From contig NZ_CP016540.2 in the NCBI RefSeq assembly GCF_001186155.3, forward strand, positions 1,156,001-1,220,000: a DNA stretch of 64,000 nucleotides, given 5' to 3'. The translations under genes and the position numbers were made by a program. Shown one piece after another: positions 53,598-63,746 of the stretch. Origin of the DNA: Planococcus versutus (GTDB lineage: Bacteria; Bacillota; Bacilli; Bacillales_A; Planococcaceae). Below the pieces are notes generated by a model. The model saw only the letters and a list, made by a program, of their open reading frames with translations. It searched no databases and had not been told where the DNA came from. Numbering within the stretch: position 1 is the first letter of the stretch; every line of letters starts with the position of its first letter.

Positions 53598-54290
53598 ATG
53601 AAACCGATATACAATTCTGCAAAAGAAGCAGTGGAGCAAATTCAAGACGGTGCCACAATTATGGTAGGTGGTTTTGGGTTAGTAGGAATACCAGAACAGC
53701 TAATTTTAGCACTTGTTGATAAAGGAGTGACTGACTTGACCATTATTTCCAATAACTGTGGAGTGGACGAGTGGGGTCTTGGTTTACTGTTGAAAAACAA
53801 TCAAATTAAAAAAATGATTGGTTCTTATGTTGGGGAAAACAAAGAGTTTGAACGCCAAGTGTTATCGGGTGAAATTGAAGTGGAATTGACACCACAAGGA
53901 ACGCTTGCTGAAAAAATACGCGCAGGCGGAGCTGGAATTCCGGCATTCTTTACACCAGCTGGTGTTGGCACAACGGTCGCAGAAGGCAAAGAAATTCGCG
54001 AATTTGATGGGAAAGAACATGTACTAGAACATGCTTTGAGAGCTGATTTTGCATTAGTGAGAGCACATAAAGCTGATAAAATGGGCAACCTTGTTTATAA
54101 TAAAACCGCCCAAAACTTCAATCCGCTTGCTGCAGCAGCTGGGAAAATTACCATTGCAGAAGTAGAAGAAATTGTAGAAACTGGTGATATTGATCCGAAT
54201 CATGTTCAAACACCAAGCATTTATGTGCAAGGATTACTTCAAGCAGACCAAGAAAAACGCATTGAACGTTTAACAACACGTACTATTTAG
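53598..54290 (+). CDS. scoA: 3-oxoacid CoA-transferase subunit A
   Basis: 230 aa. [14 protein letters not shown] (about 23-36) and the loop [13 protein letters not shown] are family I CoA-transferase A signatures. Transfers CoA between succinyl-CoA and acetoacetate for ketone use. ATG 53598 after GAGGAGG; nine upstream codons in frame disregarded. Partner scoB lies 18 nt downstream. Confidence 0.92.
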   Translation: MKPIYNSAKEAVEQIQDGATIMVGGFGLVGIPEQLILALVDKGVTDLTIISNNCGVDEWGLGLLLKNNQIKKMIGSYVGENKEFERQVLSGEIEVELTPQGTLAEKIRAGGAGIPAFFTPAGVGTTVAEGKEIREFDGKEHVLEHALRADFALVRAHKADKMGNLVYNKTAQNFNPLAAAAGKITIAEVEEIVETGDIDPNHVQTPSIYVQGLLQADQEKRIERLTTRTI

Positions 54291-54308
54291 GAAAGGATGG
54301 AGAAAATC

Positions 54309-54961
54309 ATGGACAAACAAGCAGTGAGAGAACGCATTGCAAAACGCGCTGAAAAAGAAATTAATGATGGCGATTATGTGAATCTTGGAATCGGTATGCC
54401 AACTCTGGTTGCTAATTTTATTTCTGATAACAAAACTGTTGTACTTCAATCAGAAAACGGTCTTCTAGGAATTGGACCTTATCCAACAGAAGAAAATGTA
54501 GACCCTGATCTCATCAATGCGGGCAAAGAAACCGTAACGACGATTCCTGGATCGGCTTTTTTCACTAGTGCAGAATCGTTCGCGATGATTCGCGGGGGCA
54601 TATTGACGTCGCTATTCTTGGTGGGATGGAAGTAGCTGAAAACGGCGACTTAGCCAACTGGATGATTCCCGGTAAAATGATCAAAGGCATGGGCGGTGCG
54701 ATGGATTTAGTCCACGGTGCGAAAAAAGTTATTGTCATTATGGATCATGTATCAAAAGACGGATCTGCTAAAATCAAAAAACAATGCGATTTGCCGTTAA
54801 CTGGCAAAGGTGTGGTTAATAAAATCATTACAGAACGTGCAGTGATTGAAGTAACAAAAAAGGGTTTAGTGTTGGTGGAGGTATTTGAAGGCTTTACTGT
54901 TCAAGATATAATCGATTCTACAGAAGCGCCTTTGAATACGGAAAACGTCAAAGTTTCTTAA
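54309..54961 (+). pseudogene. scoB: 3-oxoacid CoA-transferase subunit B, one-base frameshift
   Basis: Residues 1-100 are normal: [11 protein letters not shown], catalytic Glu in [10 protein letters not shown]. At MIRGG the frame shifts in the five-G run 54594-54598; adding one G gives the expected [23 protein letters not shown], and the second part runs to VKVS at 54961. Everything else is well preserved, so this is either a very recent mutation or a sequence error. ATG 54309 after AAAGGATGGAG. Confidence 0.88.
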
Positions 54962-54999
54962 GCTATTGCGAAAAAACAGTGCTTCGTCTAAACTAGAGA

Positions 55000-55232
55000 C
55001 AATAACCAATGACAGTGAAGAGGACTAGTAGTTTGTGTATTTTTGACAGAGAGCCGGCGGTTGGTGCAAGCTGGTAAAATGCGCAAATGAACTCGCCTTG
55101 GAGTCCGTGTATGTGAAACTAAGTAAGATACACCGTTTTCCGCGTTAAGGAATCAAGTTGAGCGAGTCATCGCTAATTTGGGTGGTACCGCGGGAAAATC
55201 CCGTCCCTTATTTCAAGGGACGGGATTTTTTT
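55000..55232 (+). ncRNA. T-box riboswitch leader of leuS
   Basis: AGAGGA-type stem I bulge near 55018, loop segment GGCGGTTGGTGCAAGC (about 55056), specifier region GAACTCGCC with CTC (Leu) at 55092-55094, T-box core GGTGGTACCGCG at 55181-55192, and terminator AAATCCCGTCCCTT/AAGGGACGGGATTT + T. Uncharged tRNA-Leu should favour read-through. Confidence 0.95.
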
Positions 55233-55252
55233 ATTTTGAGGAGGAATCGAAA

Positions 55253-57664
55253 ATGACATTCAAACACAAACTAGTTGAGAAAAAATGGCAAAAATATTGG
55301 CAAGACAATAAGACGTTTAAACTGGTGGATGACCTATCAAAACCAAAATTCTACGCACTAGATATGTTCCCGTACCCATCAGGTGCTGGACTTCACGTAG
55401 GACACCCAGAAGGCTATACGGCGACGGATATTTTAAGCCGAGTCAAACGCATGCAAGGGTACAACGTTCTTCACCCAATGGGCTGGGACGCATTTGGTTT
55501 GCCAGCAGAGCAATATGCTCTGGATACTGGAAATGACCCAGCTGAATTTACAGCTAAAAACATTGAAACTTTTAAGCGTCAAATTCAAGAACTTGGATTT
55601 TCTTATGACTGGGACCGTGAAATCAGCACAACAGATCCGTCTTATTACAAATGGACACAATGGATTTTTATTCAGTTGTATAACAAAGGACTGGCGTATG
55701 TTGACGAAGTAGCAGTTAACTGGTGCCCAGCACTCGGAACAGTTTTGGCAAACGAAGAAGTCATTGATGGCAAATCAGAACGTGGAGGTCATCCGGTTGA
55801 GCGTCGTCCAATGCGTCAATGGGTATTGCGTATTACGAATTACGCAGATCGTCTTCTTGAAGATTTAGAAGACTTGGATTGGCCGGAAAGCTTGAAAGAC
55901 ATGCAACGCAACTGGATTGGGAAATCAGAAGGTGCAGAGCTGGAATTCCAAGTTGCGGATACCGAACATTCTTTCCGCGCATTTACAACACGTCCAGATA
56001 CAATTTTTGGTGCGACATACGCGGTACTAGCTCCTGAACATAAATTGGTAGCAGCGATTACAACAACAGATCAACAAGCAGCTGTTGAAAAATACATTGA
56101 TGATGTTAAAACAAAAAGTGATTTGGAACGCACCGATTTGGCGAAAGACAAATCAGGTGTCTTCACAGGCGCTTATGCAATCAATCCAGCGAGTGGCGAA
56201 AAAATGCCGATTTGGATTGCCGATTATGTATTAGCAACTTACGGAACAGGTGCGATCATGGCAGTTCCGGCTCACGACGAGCGTGATTATGAATTTGCGA
56301 AACAATTCGATTTGCCGATTGTGGAAGTTGTATCAGGTGGCAATATCAAAGAAGAAGCCTATGCCGGCGACGGTGAATTGATCAATTCTGATTACCTTAA
56401 TGGATTGAACAAAAAAGAAGGCATTGAAAAAGCCATTGATTGGCTAGTGGATAAAAAAGTTGGCGACAAGAAAATCACGTATCGTTTACGTGATTGGTTG
56501 TTTAGTCGTCAGCGTTACTGGGGAGAGCCGATTCCAATTATCCACTGGGAAGATGGCACGATGACACCCGTAGAAGAAAAAGACTTGCCATTGATGCTGC
56601 CAGTAACGACGGATATTAAACCGAGTGGAACAGGTGAGTCACCACTTGCCAATATTACCGATTGGGTCAATATTGTTCATCCAGAAACGGGTATGAAAGG
56701 TCGCCGCGAAACCAATACGATGCCACAATGGGCAGGAAGCTGCTGGTATTACTTGCGTTTTATCGATCCGACAAACGATGAAATGCTAGCAGACCCTGAA
56801 CTATTGAAGCGCTGGTTGCCGGTAGATGTTTATATCGGTGGCGCCGAGCATGCTGTGCTTCACTTGCTGTATGCACGTTTCTGGCATAAAGTGCTTTATG
56901 ATATCGGTGTAGTTTCAACAAAAGAACCTTTCCAAAAGCTATTTAACCAAGGTATGATTTTGGGTGAAGGAAACGAAAAAATGTCGAAATCAAAAGGCAA
57001 TGTCGTGAACCCTGATCAAATTATCGAAAGCCACGGTGCAGATACATTGCGCATGTACGAAATGTTCATGGGCCCACTTGAAGCGTCCATTGCATGGTCA
57101 ACAAATGGCTTAGATGGCTCTCGTCGTTTCCTTGATCGCATTTGGCGCTTGTTTATGGATGAAGAGCAATTGAGTGCGAAAATAACGGATGCAAATGATG
57201 GCAAGATGGAAAAAGTCTATCACCAAACCGTTAAGAAAGTGACAAATGACTTTGAAGGATTGCGCTTTAACACAGCCATTTCTCAAATGATGGTCTTTAT
57301 TAACGAAGGCTATAAAGCTGATGGGATTCCGAAAGCATACGTAGAAGGTTTTGTTAAACTATTGTCACCAATCGCACCTCATCTAGCAGAAGAGCTATGG
57401 GAAAAATTAGGACATACAGAAACTGTAACTTACGAAAACTGGCCGGAGTACGACGAGTCGAAAATGATCGATGACGTTATCGAAGTAGTCGTACAAGTAA
57501 ACGGCAAAGTGAAAGCAAAACTAGCCATTGCAAAAGACTGCACAAAAGAGGAAGCAGAAATAGCAGCTCTTGCAGACGACAATGTTCAAAAAGCAACAGA
57601 AGGCAAACAAGTTCGCAAAGTCATTGTGATTCCAGGGAAACTGGTTAACATTGTTGTAGGTTAA
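55253..57664 (+). CDS. leuS: Leucyl-tRNA synthetase
   Basis: 803 aa class I synthetase. HIGH-type motif [14 protein letters not shown] (about 45-58), editing domain with [16 protein letters not shown] motif in [10 protein letters not shown] (about 575). ATG 55253 lies 10 nt after GAGGAGG; the open frame begins 75 nt earlier inside the T-box. Length normal. Confidence 0.98.
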   Translation: MTFKHKLVEKKWQKYWQDNKTFKLVDDLSKPKFYALDMFPYPSGAGLHVGHPEGYTATDILSRVKRMQGYNVLHPMGWDAFGLPAEQYALDTGNDPAEFTAKNIETFKRQIQELGFSYDWDREISTTDPSYYKWTQWIFIQLYNKGLAYVDEVAVNWCPALGTVLANEEVIDGKSERGGHPVERRPMRQWVLRITNYADRLLEDLEDLDWPESLKDMQRNWIGKSEGAELEFQVADTEHSFRAFTTRPDTIFGATYAVLAPEHKLVAAITTTDQQAAVEKYIDDVKTKSDLERTDLAKDKSGVFTGAYAINPASGEKMPIWIADYVLATYGTGAIMAVPAHDERDYEFAKQFDLPIVEVVSGGNIKEEAYAGDGELINSDYLNGLNKKEGIEKAIDWLVDKKVGDKKITYRLRDWLFSRQRYWGEPIPIIHWEDGTMTPVEEKDLPLMLPVTTDIKPSGTGESPLANITDWVNIVHPETGMKGRRETNTMPQWAGSCWYYLRFIDPTNDEMLADPELLKRWLPVDVYIGGAEHAVLHLLYARFWHKVLYDIGVVSTKEPFQKLFNQGMILGEGNEKMSKSKGNVVNPDQIIESHGADTLRMYEMFMGPLEASIAWSTNGLDGSRRFLDRIWRLFMDEEQLSAKITDANDGKMEKVYHQTVKKVTNDFEGLRFNTAISQMMVFINEGYKADGIPKAYVEGFVKLLSPIAPHLAEELWEKLGHTETVTYENWPEYDESKMIDDVIEVVVQVNGKVKAKLAIAKDCTKEEAEIAALADDNVQKATEGKQVRKVIVIPGKLVNIVVG

Positions 57665-57668
57665 CAAC

Positions 57669-57806
57669 GAAAAGCAGAATCTTCCGGTAGCTCCGACAGG
57701 CTTAAGACAGACCGGCGAAGTGGCGTTTTTTGCCGCACAGCAGGGCTGACTTAAGACCCGAGGAGCTGGAAGATGGAGTCTAGACAAAGAAAAGCGGAGT
57801 CTTCTG
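57669..57806. repeat. Large structured intergenic repeat
   Basis: Arms GTAGCTCCGACAGGCTTAAG (57687 on) and CTTAAGACCCGAGGAGCTGG pair imperfectly around a TTTTTTGCCGCAC loop; short direct repeats GAAAAGC-G-A-TCTTC flank it (57669, 57789). I recall very similar elements scattered in Bacillaceae/Planococcaceae genomes; function unknown. Confidence 0.65.
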
Positions 57807-57822
57807 GATGCATTTTAAAACG

Positions 57823-57875
57823 AATAACAAAAAGAAGCAGACTGGAATTTTTCCGGTCTGCCTCTTTTTGTTATT
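57823..57875. terminator. Terminator after ytfP
   Basis: AATAACAAAAAGA/TCTTTTTGTTATT outer stem with inner GCAGACTGGAA/TTCCGGTCTGC. Confidence 0.85.
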
Positions 57876-57957
57876 AAAAGTAGATTTTGGGTTCTCATAT
57901 ATCGCTCGGAGCGAGTTGATTTGAATTTTGAAGGTAGATTTAACGCCGCCAACACTT

Positions 57958-59241
57958 TTAAGTGAGGCTCTCAAGTTGGTGCTCTTGTGCATAACGAGCT
58001 GCGCTTTGACCAGCGACATTGCCCGTCACTAGGGCAGAAGTTATGTTGTAGCCACCAGTATAACCGTGAATGTCTAAAATTTCACCACAAAAATATAAAC
58101 CAGGTTTCTTTTTAGAAGCCATCGTTTTGGGTTCGATTTCTTTAATGGAAACACCGCCGCCAGTTACAAACGCCTTTTCAATAGATTGTGTTCCGTTAAC
58201 AAACATGGCAAATGCCGTTAGCTGTTGTGCCATAGCTCGAACTTTGTCACTTGGCAGTTCTGCACCAGTGAGCAGTGGATCAACAGCAGCTCGTTCCATC
58301 AAGAACAGCAACCAACGCTCTTGCGCCAAACTTTTCCAAACGTTTTTCAATGATTTTTTGGGTTCGTCTTTCATCATATTGTTTAGCAGTTGAAAGGCAG
58401 ATTCTGTATTTTCATCCGGCAAGGTGTTAATACGCATTTCCACTGGTTGTCCACCATTTTTCTTCATTTCTTTCACGACGTATTGGCTGCAACGTAACAC
58501 TGCAGGACCGCTCAATCCAAAATGAGTAAACAGCATATCCATTTGATGCGTAACTAGCGCTTTGCCTTTTTTGTTTAATACGGTGACAGCAGCATCTCGC
58601 AAAGCTAAGCCTTGAAGTTCACGGCTGACGATAAACGGTTCTTTTGATAAAAGCGGTACTTCGGTTGGATAAAGTTCTGTAACTAAATGACCTGCTTTTT
58701 CTGCCCACGGATAGCCATCTCCAGTAGAGCCAGTTTGCGGAACCGCTTTGCCTCCGACAGCTACAACCACTGCTTTCGCTGTATATTCTTCACCGGTATG
58801 AAGACGAACGCCGGTCACTTTTTCATCGGTCATCAATAATTTTTTAACAGGCGAATCCAATAATATGGTGACATGGAGTCGTTCCATTTCTTTAAACATC
58901 GCGTCTGCAACGTCTTGAGCACGGTTAGAAACGGGAAACATACGACCGTGATCTTCTTCTTTCAAGGCCACACCAAGTCCTTCAAAGAAAGAAATAATGT
59001 CTTCGTTATTGAATACAGAAAAAGGGCTGTGAAGAAAACGACCATTCCCTGGAATATGTTTGACAATTTCATCAAGTGGCAACCGATTTGTTACGTTGCA
59101 GCGTCCACCGCCAGAAATAATTAATTTTTTTCCTAATTTTTTTCCTTTTTCAATCAGTAAAACTTTTTGGTTAGTAGAAGCTGCGGCAATTGATGCCATT
59201 AAGCCAGAGGAACCTCCGCCTACGATTATAACGTCATACAT
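57958..59241 (-). CDS. ytfP: HI0933-like NAD(P)/FAD-dependent oxidoreductase (YtfP)
   Basis: 427 aa. [19 protein letters not shown] at the N-terminus, [11 protein letters not shown] (about 44-54), and C-terminal [11 protein letters not shown] plus [16 protein letters not shown], the HI0933 signatures. Reaction unknown. Minus strand, divergent from ytgP as in B. subtilis. Confidence 0.9.
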   Translation of the reverse strand: MYDVIIVGGGSSGLMASIAAASTNQKVLLIEKGKKLGKKLIISGGGRCNVTNRLPLDEIVKHIPGNGRFLHSPFSVFNNEDIISFFEGLGVALKEEDHGRMFPVSNRAQDVADAMFKEMERLHVTILLDSPVKKLLMTDEKVTGVRLHTGEEYTAKAVVVAVGGKAVPQTGSTGDGYPWAEKAGHLVTELYPTEVPLLSKEPFIVSRELQGLALRDAAVTVLNKKGKALVTHQMDMLFTHFGLSGPAVLRCSQYVVKEMKKNGGQPVEMRINTLPDENTESAFQLLNNMMKDEPKKSLKNVWKSLAQERWLLFLMERAAVDPLLTGAELPSDKVRAMAQQLTAFAMFVNGTQSIEKAFVTGGGVSIKEIEPKTMASKKKPGLYFCGEILDIHGYTGGYNITSALVTGNVAGQSAARYAQEHQLESLT

Positions 59242-59370
59242 AGAATAAGAACTCGCTTTCGTTTTTCTTTTAAGTATACACGATGTAGTGAAACACGTTG
59301 AGTAATTTCATCTATAGGTGTAAACTATCGTGTAGATTGTTTTTATTATGAACAAGTCAGGAAGTGTAAA

Positions 59371-60975
59371 ATGTCGTCATTAATTAAAGGTACAGCCATC
59401 TTAACATTGGGTCTATTTTTGTCAAAAATACTTGGAGTTCTTTATATCATCCCGTTTTATAGCATGGTAGGAGAAGATAACATTGGACTTTATCAATATG
59501 CCTACATCCCGTATAACTTGATGTTGGCGCTAGCCATATCAGGTGCACCGATTGCATTTTCGAAATTTACCGCGAAATACAATTCTCTAGGTGATTACGA
59601 AACCGGTAGGCGCTTATTAAAGTCGGGTCTTTTGACTATGATGATTACTGGTTTTGTGTCGTTTCTTTTACTTTATATCTTTGCAGAACCACTAGCGCGC
59701 ATCACCATTTCTGAAGACGAACTTATTTATTCAGTAGGCGACATTACGGAAGCCATTCGCTGGGTCAGTTTCGCATTAATCGTCGTTCCGTTTATGAGTT
59801 TATGGAGAGGATTTTTCCAAGGCTATAATTACATGATGCCAACCGCAGTGTCACAATTGGTTGAGCAAATTGTTCGGATTGTCTTCCTTTTAGGTGGGTC
59901 TTTTGCCGTTCTGTATATTTTTGACGGGACGCCAAAAACAGCGATTCAATTTGCTGTATTATCTGCTGCAGTTGGAGCGCTTGGAGGGATAGCCACATTG
60001 GGTTATTTCTGGAAAAAGAAAAAACCCGAATACAATCTATTATTAGCAAACTCGGTAGAATCGTATGACGTGACGTTACGTGATATGTACAAAGAAATTT
60101 TGATTTATGCCGTTCCAGTTATTTTCCTTGGAATTGCCAATCCTTTATTCCAATTCGTTGATTTAATGACGTTTAACCGAGCAATGAGCTCTGGTGGCAA
60201 TTTCTCTGAAATCGATCTTCTTGGAATATTGAATTTGACTGCTCACAAACTAGTGATGATACCTGTAATGCTCGCTACTGGATTTTCAATGGCATTGATT
60301 CCATTGATTACTAAACACTTTACGCGGAAAGAGTATTTGCAAGTATCACGAACACTTGACCAGTCAATTCAGTTGCTGTTGTTCTTAACTTTACCTGCTG
60401 TTATCGGCATGACCATGTTGTCTGATGAGCTATACCACGTGTTTTATGAAGTCAGTGAGGTTGGTTCTGAAATTTTGGCGCATTACTTGCCAGTAGCAAT
60501 TTTGTTTGCAGCATTCCCAGTAACGGCTTCTATCTTACAAGGAATCAATAAACAAAAATGGATCATTATTAACTTGTCTACTGGTCTATTACTAAAAGCA
60601 GTATTAAATACACCGTTAATCGAACGTTTTGAAACAGATGGCGCTATTGCGGCGACGATTATTGGTTATGTAGTGGCTATTGGTATGAACATGTTAGTGA
60701 TTGTTAAAACAATGAATTACCATTCGCAAATGGTTGGAAGACGCGTAATTTTGATTGTTATCTTAAATATGATTATGGCAGGAGCCGTTTTCTTATCGCT
60801 ATCTGGATTAGATTTGTTTATAGGAATGGACAATAAATTCTTATCAATGCTGCGCATACTTATAGTTGGTGGAGTTGGAATAATTGTTTATGGTTATCTT
60901 GGTCTTAAGACGGGACTCGCACAAAAATTGATGGGCTCGAAAATAACAAAAATTTCGCGGAAATTAGGCTTTTAG
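59371..60975 (+). CDS. ytgP: MurJ-like lipid II flippase of the MOP superfamily (YtgP)
   Basis: 534 aa, 14 membrane segments. GTAILTLGLFLSKILGVLYI opening and SGAPIAFSKFTAKYN are typical of YtgP/SpoVB. In B. subtilis YtgP moves lipid-linked peptidoglycan precursor outward. AGGAAG before ATG 59371. Followed 10 nt later by the pseudouridine synthase gene. Confidence 0.92.
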   Translation: MSSLIKGTAILTLGLFLSKILGVLYIIPFYSMVGEDNIGLYQYAYIPYNLMLALAISGAPIAFSKFTAKYNSLGDYETGRRLLKSGLLTMMITGFVSFLLLYIFAEPLARITISEDELIYSVGDITEAIRWVSFALIVVPFMSLWRGFFQGYNYMMPTAVSQLVEQIVRIVFLLGGSFAVLYIFDGTPKTAIQFAVLSAAVGALGGIATLGYFWKKKKPEYNLLLANSVESYDVTLRDMYKEILIYAVPVIFLGIANPLFQFVDLMTFNRAMSSGGNFSEIDLLGILNLTAHKLVMIPVMLATGFSMALIPLITKHFTRKEYLQVSRTLDQSIQLLLFLTLPAVIGMTMLSDELYHVFYEVSEVGSEILAHYLPVAILFAAFPVTASILQGINKQKWIIINLSTGLLLKAVLNTPLIERFETDGAIAATIIGYVVAIGMNMLVIVKTMNYHSQMVGRRVILIVILNMIMAGAVFLSLSGLDLFIGMDNKFLSMLRILIVGGVGIIVYGYLGLKTGLAQKLMGSKITKISRKLGF

Positions 60976-60985
60976 GAGTGACACA

Positions 60986-61699
60986 ATGCGTGTAGATAAA
61001 TTTCTTTCGAATATGGGATACGGTTCTAGAAAAGAAGTCAAAATTTTACTGAAATCAAAAGCAGTTGAAGTAAACGGAGAAATCGTCCGAGATCCGAAAA
61101 TACATGTTAATGAACATGATGATATTGTTTCGATCGAAGGAGACGCGATTATATACACGGAGTTTATTTATTTAATGATGAATAAACCACAAGGTGTGAT
61201 TTCAGCAACAGAAGACAAACACGACAAAACCGTTCTCGATTTATTGACTGAAAGTGAACATCATTTCGAGCCGTTTCCAGTCGGACGTTTGGACAAAGAT
61301 ACAGAAGGTTTTTTGTTGCTAACAAACGACGGCAAGTTGGCACACGAATTGCTCTCGCCTAAGAAGCATGTGGACAAAACGTATTTTGCACATGTCGAAG
61401 GAGTTGTAACCGAAGAAGATACAGACGCTTTTAAAACAGGTGTTGCACTCGGTGATGGATACGTGACAAAGCCTGCACATTTACGGATCCTAGAAAGTGA
61501 CGCAGTTTCTAAAATTGAATTAACCATCACCGAAGGCAAATTCCATCAAGTTAAACGGATGTTTGAAAGCGTCGAAAAACGCGTAATCTATTTAAAGCGG
61601 TTGTCTATGGGACCGCTTAGTCTTGACCCGGACATAAATCTCGGTGACTATCGTCATTTAACAGCAGAAGAAGTAAGCAGGTTAAAAGATAGAAAATGA
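60986..61699 (+). CDS. 16S rRNA pseudouridine synthase, RsuA type
   Basis: 237 aa. N-terminal S4 domain (MRVDKFLSNMGYGSRKEVK), catalytic GRLDKDTEGFLLLTNDG (Asp about 101), EGKFHQVKRMF. RsuA-type enzymes modify U516 of 16S rRNA. TAGGAG before ATG 60986. Probably cotranscribed with ytgP. Confidence 0.92.
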   Translation: MRVDKFLSNMGYGSRKEVKILLKSKAVEVNGEIVRDPKIHVNEHDDIVSIEGDAIIYTEFIYLMMNKPQGVISATEDKHDKTVLDLLTESEHHFEPFPVGRLDKDTEGFLLLTNDGKLAHELLSPKKHVDKTYFAHVEGVVTEEDTDAFKTGVALGDGYVTKPAHLRILESDAVSKIELTITEGKFHQVKRMFESVEKRVIYLKRLSMGPLSLDPDINLGDYRHLTAEEVSRLKDRK

Positions 61700-61784
61700 T
61701 TTGATTTTTTAAAAGGCAAAGCTGATGCTGAGCGACTGCTTTATCTACAGAAAGCGAATAGTAAGTTTTAAAAACGACTCTTTA

Positions 61785-61828
61785 AACAAAGAAAATGACC
61801 GCATAACTGCGGTCATTTTCTTTGTTTA
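61785..61828. terminator. Bidirectional terminator, rsuA-like / ytzE
   Basis: Perfect 20-bp stem, loop TAAC, converging genes. Confidence 0.92.
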
Positions 61829-61836
61829 GGAATCTT

Positions 61837-62058
61837 CTAGGACGTCATTTTCACTTTTCGTTGCGTCGTTGTCCATTTGCCTCGAGTTGGACTGGACACC
61901 AAATCGTTAAAGGCTAACACATTCAAATCTCTTTGAATGGTGCGAGGAGTGATGCCAAATTCGTCAACAAGATCTTGCGTCGTTACAGTCCCATTCTCGA
62001 GAATGTACTTATACATGTCTTTAATTCGAATGAGCATTCGATCGGTTGTGGGTTTCAT
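61837..62058 (-). CDS. ytzE: Small DeoR-type HTH protein
   Basis: 73 aa, only a winged-HTH: VTTQDLVDEFGITPRTIQRD (about 25-44). No effector domain, so DNA binding alone is expected. AAGGAG before ATG 62058. It overlaps the small gene before it by 4 nt. Confidence 0.85.
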   Translation of the reverse strand: MKPTTDRMLIRIKDMYKYILENGTVTTQDLVDEFGITPRTIQRDLNVLAFNDLVSSPTRGKWTTTQRKVKMTS

Positions 62059-62219
62059 ACTTGAACCACTCCTTCATCTTTTTTCCCATTGGCAATGACT
62101 AGCGGACGAGGTGCTGATAGTAGTGCAGCAAGTTTAAAATAGATGCCAAAGACAGCCCCTTTTCCTAAAAGATATGTCAATCTTACTAATCTGACAATTT
62201 CATTATAACGGAAAAACAT
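62055..62219 (-). CDS. Possible 54-aa protein upstream of ytzE
   Basis: Minus-strand frame from ATG 62219 (MFFRYNEIVRLVRLTYLLGK...) ending in an ATGA overlap with ytzE, a strong sign of a real coupled pair. Central part hydrophobic (GAVFGIYFKLAALLSA), tail polar (NGKKDEGVVQV). RBS poor (AGAAGGGA, 16 nt away), so a shorter form starting at an internal TTG is possible. Confidence 0.5.
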   Translation of the reverse strand: MFFRYNEIVRLVRLTYLLGKGAVFGIYFKLAALLSAPRPLVIANGKKDEGVVQV

Positions 62220-62276
62220 TATTTTTTCTAGGAATTCCCTTCTATTTACACAAAATTTACAGGTAAAGACTGAATC

Positions 62277-62317
62277 TTTTCATCAAATTATAGACAATAT
62301 CTTTAATTTGATGAAAA
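62277..62317. promoter_or_regulatory. Inverted repeat upstream of pepV
   Basis: Perfect 14-nt arms TTTTCATCAAATTA/TAATTTGATGAAAA, 13-nt spacer, with TACAAT (62324) as possible -10. Operator or terminator of the previous unit; undecided. Confidence 0.45.
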
Positions 62318-62355
62318 AAGGTGTACAATAGCCATAACAAAAAGGAGTGTGAACC

Positions 62356-63729
62356 ATGGATTGGCTACAAGAAGCTAAAAAACGTGAAAAGACCATATTG
62401 AGTGAATTGCAAGCGTTAATTGCGATTCCCAGTATATTGAGCGAAGAGACAACACCAACAGCTCCTTTTGGTAAAGATGTCAAACAAGCATTAGAGTGGT
62501 TTTTAGAAAAAGGAAAAACGCGAGGCTATACGGTAAAAAATGTTGGAAATGTTGCAGGTCATCTGGAAATTGGCCAAGGAGAGGAACTGCTTGGCATTTT
62601 AGGACATGTTGACGTCGTCCCTGTTGGAAGCGGATGGACGAAAGAGCCATTCGGTGGAGAAATTCAGAACGGTCGACTTTATGGACGAGGGGCAATTGAC
62701 GATAAAGGTCCAACTATAGCTGCTTGGACGGCACTCAATATGTTAAAAGATGCAGGAGTGGAATTTACAAAACGCGTACGCCTGATCATTGGAACTGATG
62801 AAGAAAGTGGATTCCGCTGTATGGACCGTTATTTTGAAACAGAAGAAATGCCTTCTATTGCCTTTACACCAGATGCGGATTTTCCTATCATCAACGCCGA
62901 AAAAGGAATCGCAACATTGGTGTTTTCAACATTTTCCATGCATGAAGATGCGATTTTAGAATCTTTTATTGCAGGTCACCGAACAAACATGGTGCCAGAC
63001 AAAGCGACAGCTATTTTAAATGGCCAACTGGCAGAATGGCAAGAGGAGTTTAAAGCATTTTGTAAAGAGCATAACGTGACTGGAGTAGTCGAACAGCATA
63101 ACGGCTCAACTGAACTAACGTTACATGGAAAGTCAGCACACGCTATGGAACCAGATGATGGCGTTAATGCAGGTATTTTGTTAGCATTATTTTTAAAGGA
63201 TCGACTAGAAGGCGATGGTCAAAAATTTGTAGCTTTTGTCGCTGATATGTTTTACAAAGATTCACGAGGTCACAAAATTGGTTTGAATTATACAGATGAC
63301 CAATCTGGTGATACCACATTCAATGCAGGAATTATTCGTTTTGAGAAAAAGAAAACAGCGATGATTACAGTCAGCATGAGGTATTCAATTAGTTATCCGT
63401 TTGAAGATAAAGTCACAGCTTATAAGCTAGAAAATTTCGTCTTGGAAATTTCGTCTAATTCTAGACCTCATCATCTAGATGGAAATGATTCATTCATTAA
63501 AACGCTGCAAAACGCATATGAAAAACAAACGGGTGAAAAAGCAGAGCTCATTGCCATTGGCGGTGGTACTTATGCACGCGTGTTAGACAAAGGTGTAGCT
63601 TTTGGTATGCTATTTCCTGGTGAACCAGATGTTGCTCACCAAGCAGATGAATTTGTTGACATTGACAATTTAATTAAAGCTACTGCCATTTATGCAGAAG
63701 CAATTTATCAATTAGCTTGCAAAAAATAA
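62356..63729 (+). CDS. pepV: Dipeptidase PepV (M20 family)
   Basis: 457 aa zinc dipeptidase. LGHVDVVPVG (zinc), GRGAIDDKGP (bridging Asp), TDEESGF (general base Glu), HGKSAHAMEP, and late GGGTYAR. AAAAGGAG before ATG 62356. Followed by dat as in B. subtilis (ytjP-dat), suggesting linked D/L-amino-acid or peptide metabolism. Confidence 0.95.
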   Translation: MDWLQEAKKREKTILSELQALIAIPSILSEETTPTAPFGKDVKQALEWFLEKGKTRGYTVKNVGNVAGHLEIGQGEELLGILGHVDVVPVGSGWTKEPFGGEIQNGRLYGRGAIDDKGPTIAAWTALNMLKDAGVEFTKRVRLIIGTDEESGFRCMDRYFETEEMPSIAFTPDADFPIINAEKGIATLVFSTFSMHEDAILESFIAGHRTNMVPDKATAILNGQLAEWQEEFKAFCKEHNVTGVVEQHNGSTELTLHGKSAHAMEPDDGVNAGILLALFLKDRLEGDGQKFVAFVADMFYKDSRGHKIGLNYTDDQSGDTTFNAGIIRFEKKKTAMITVSMRYSISYPFEDKVTAYKLENFVLEISSNSRPHHLDGNDSFIKTLQNAYEKQTGEKAELIAIGGGTYARVLDKGVAFGMLFPGEPDVAHQADEFVDIDNLIKATAIYAEAIYQLACKK

Positions 63730-63746
63730 GGAAAGAAGGAATGGAC

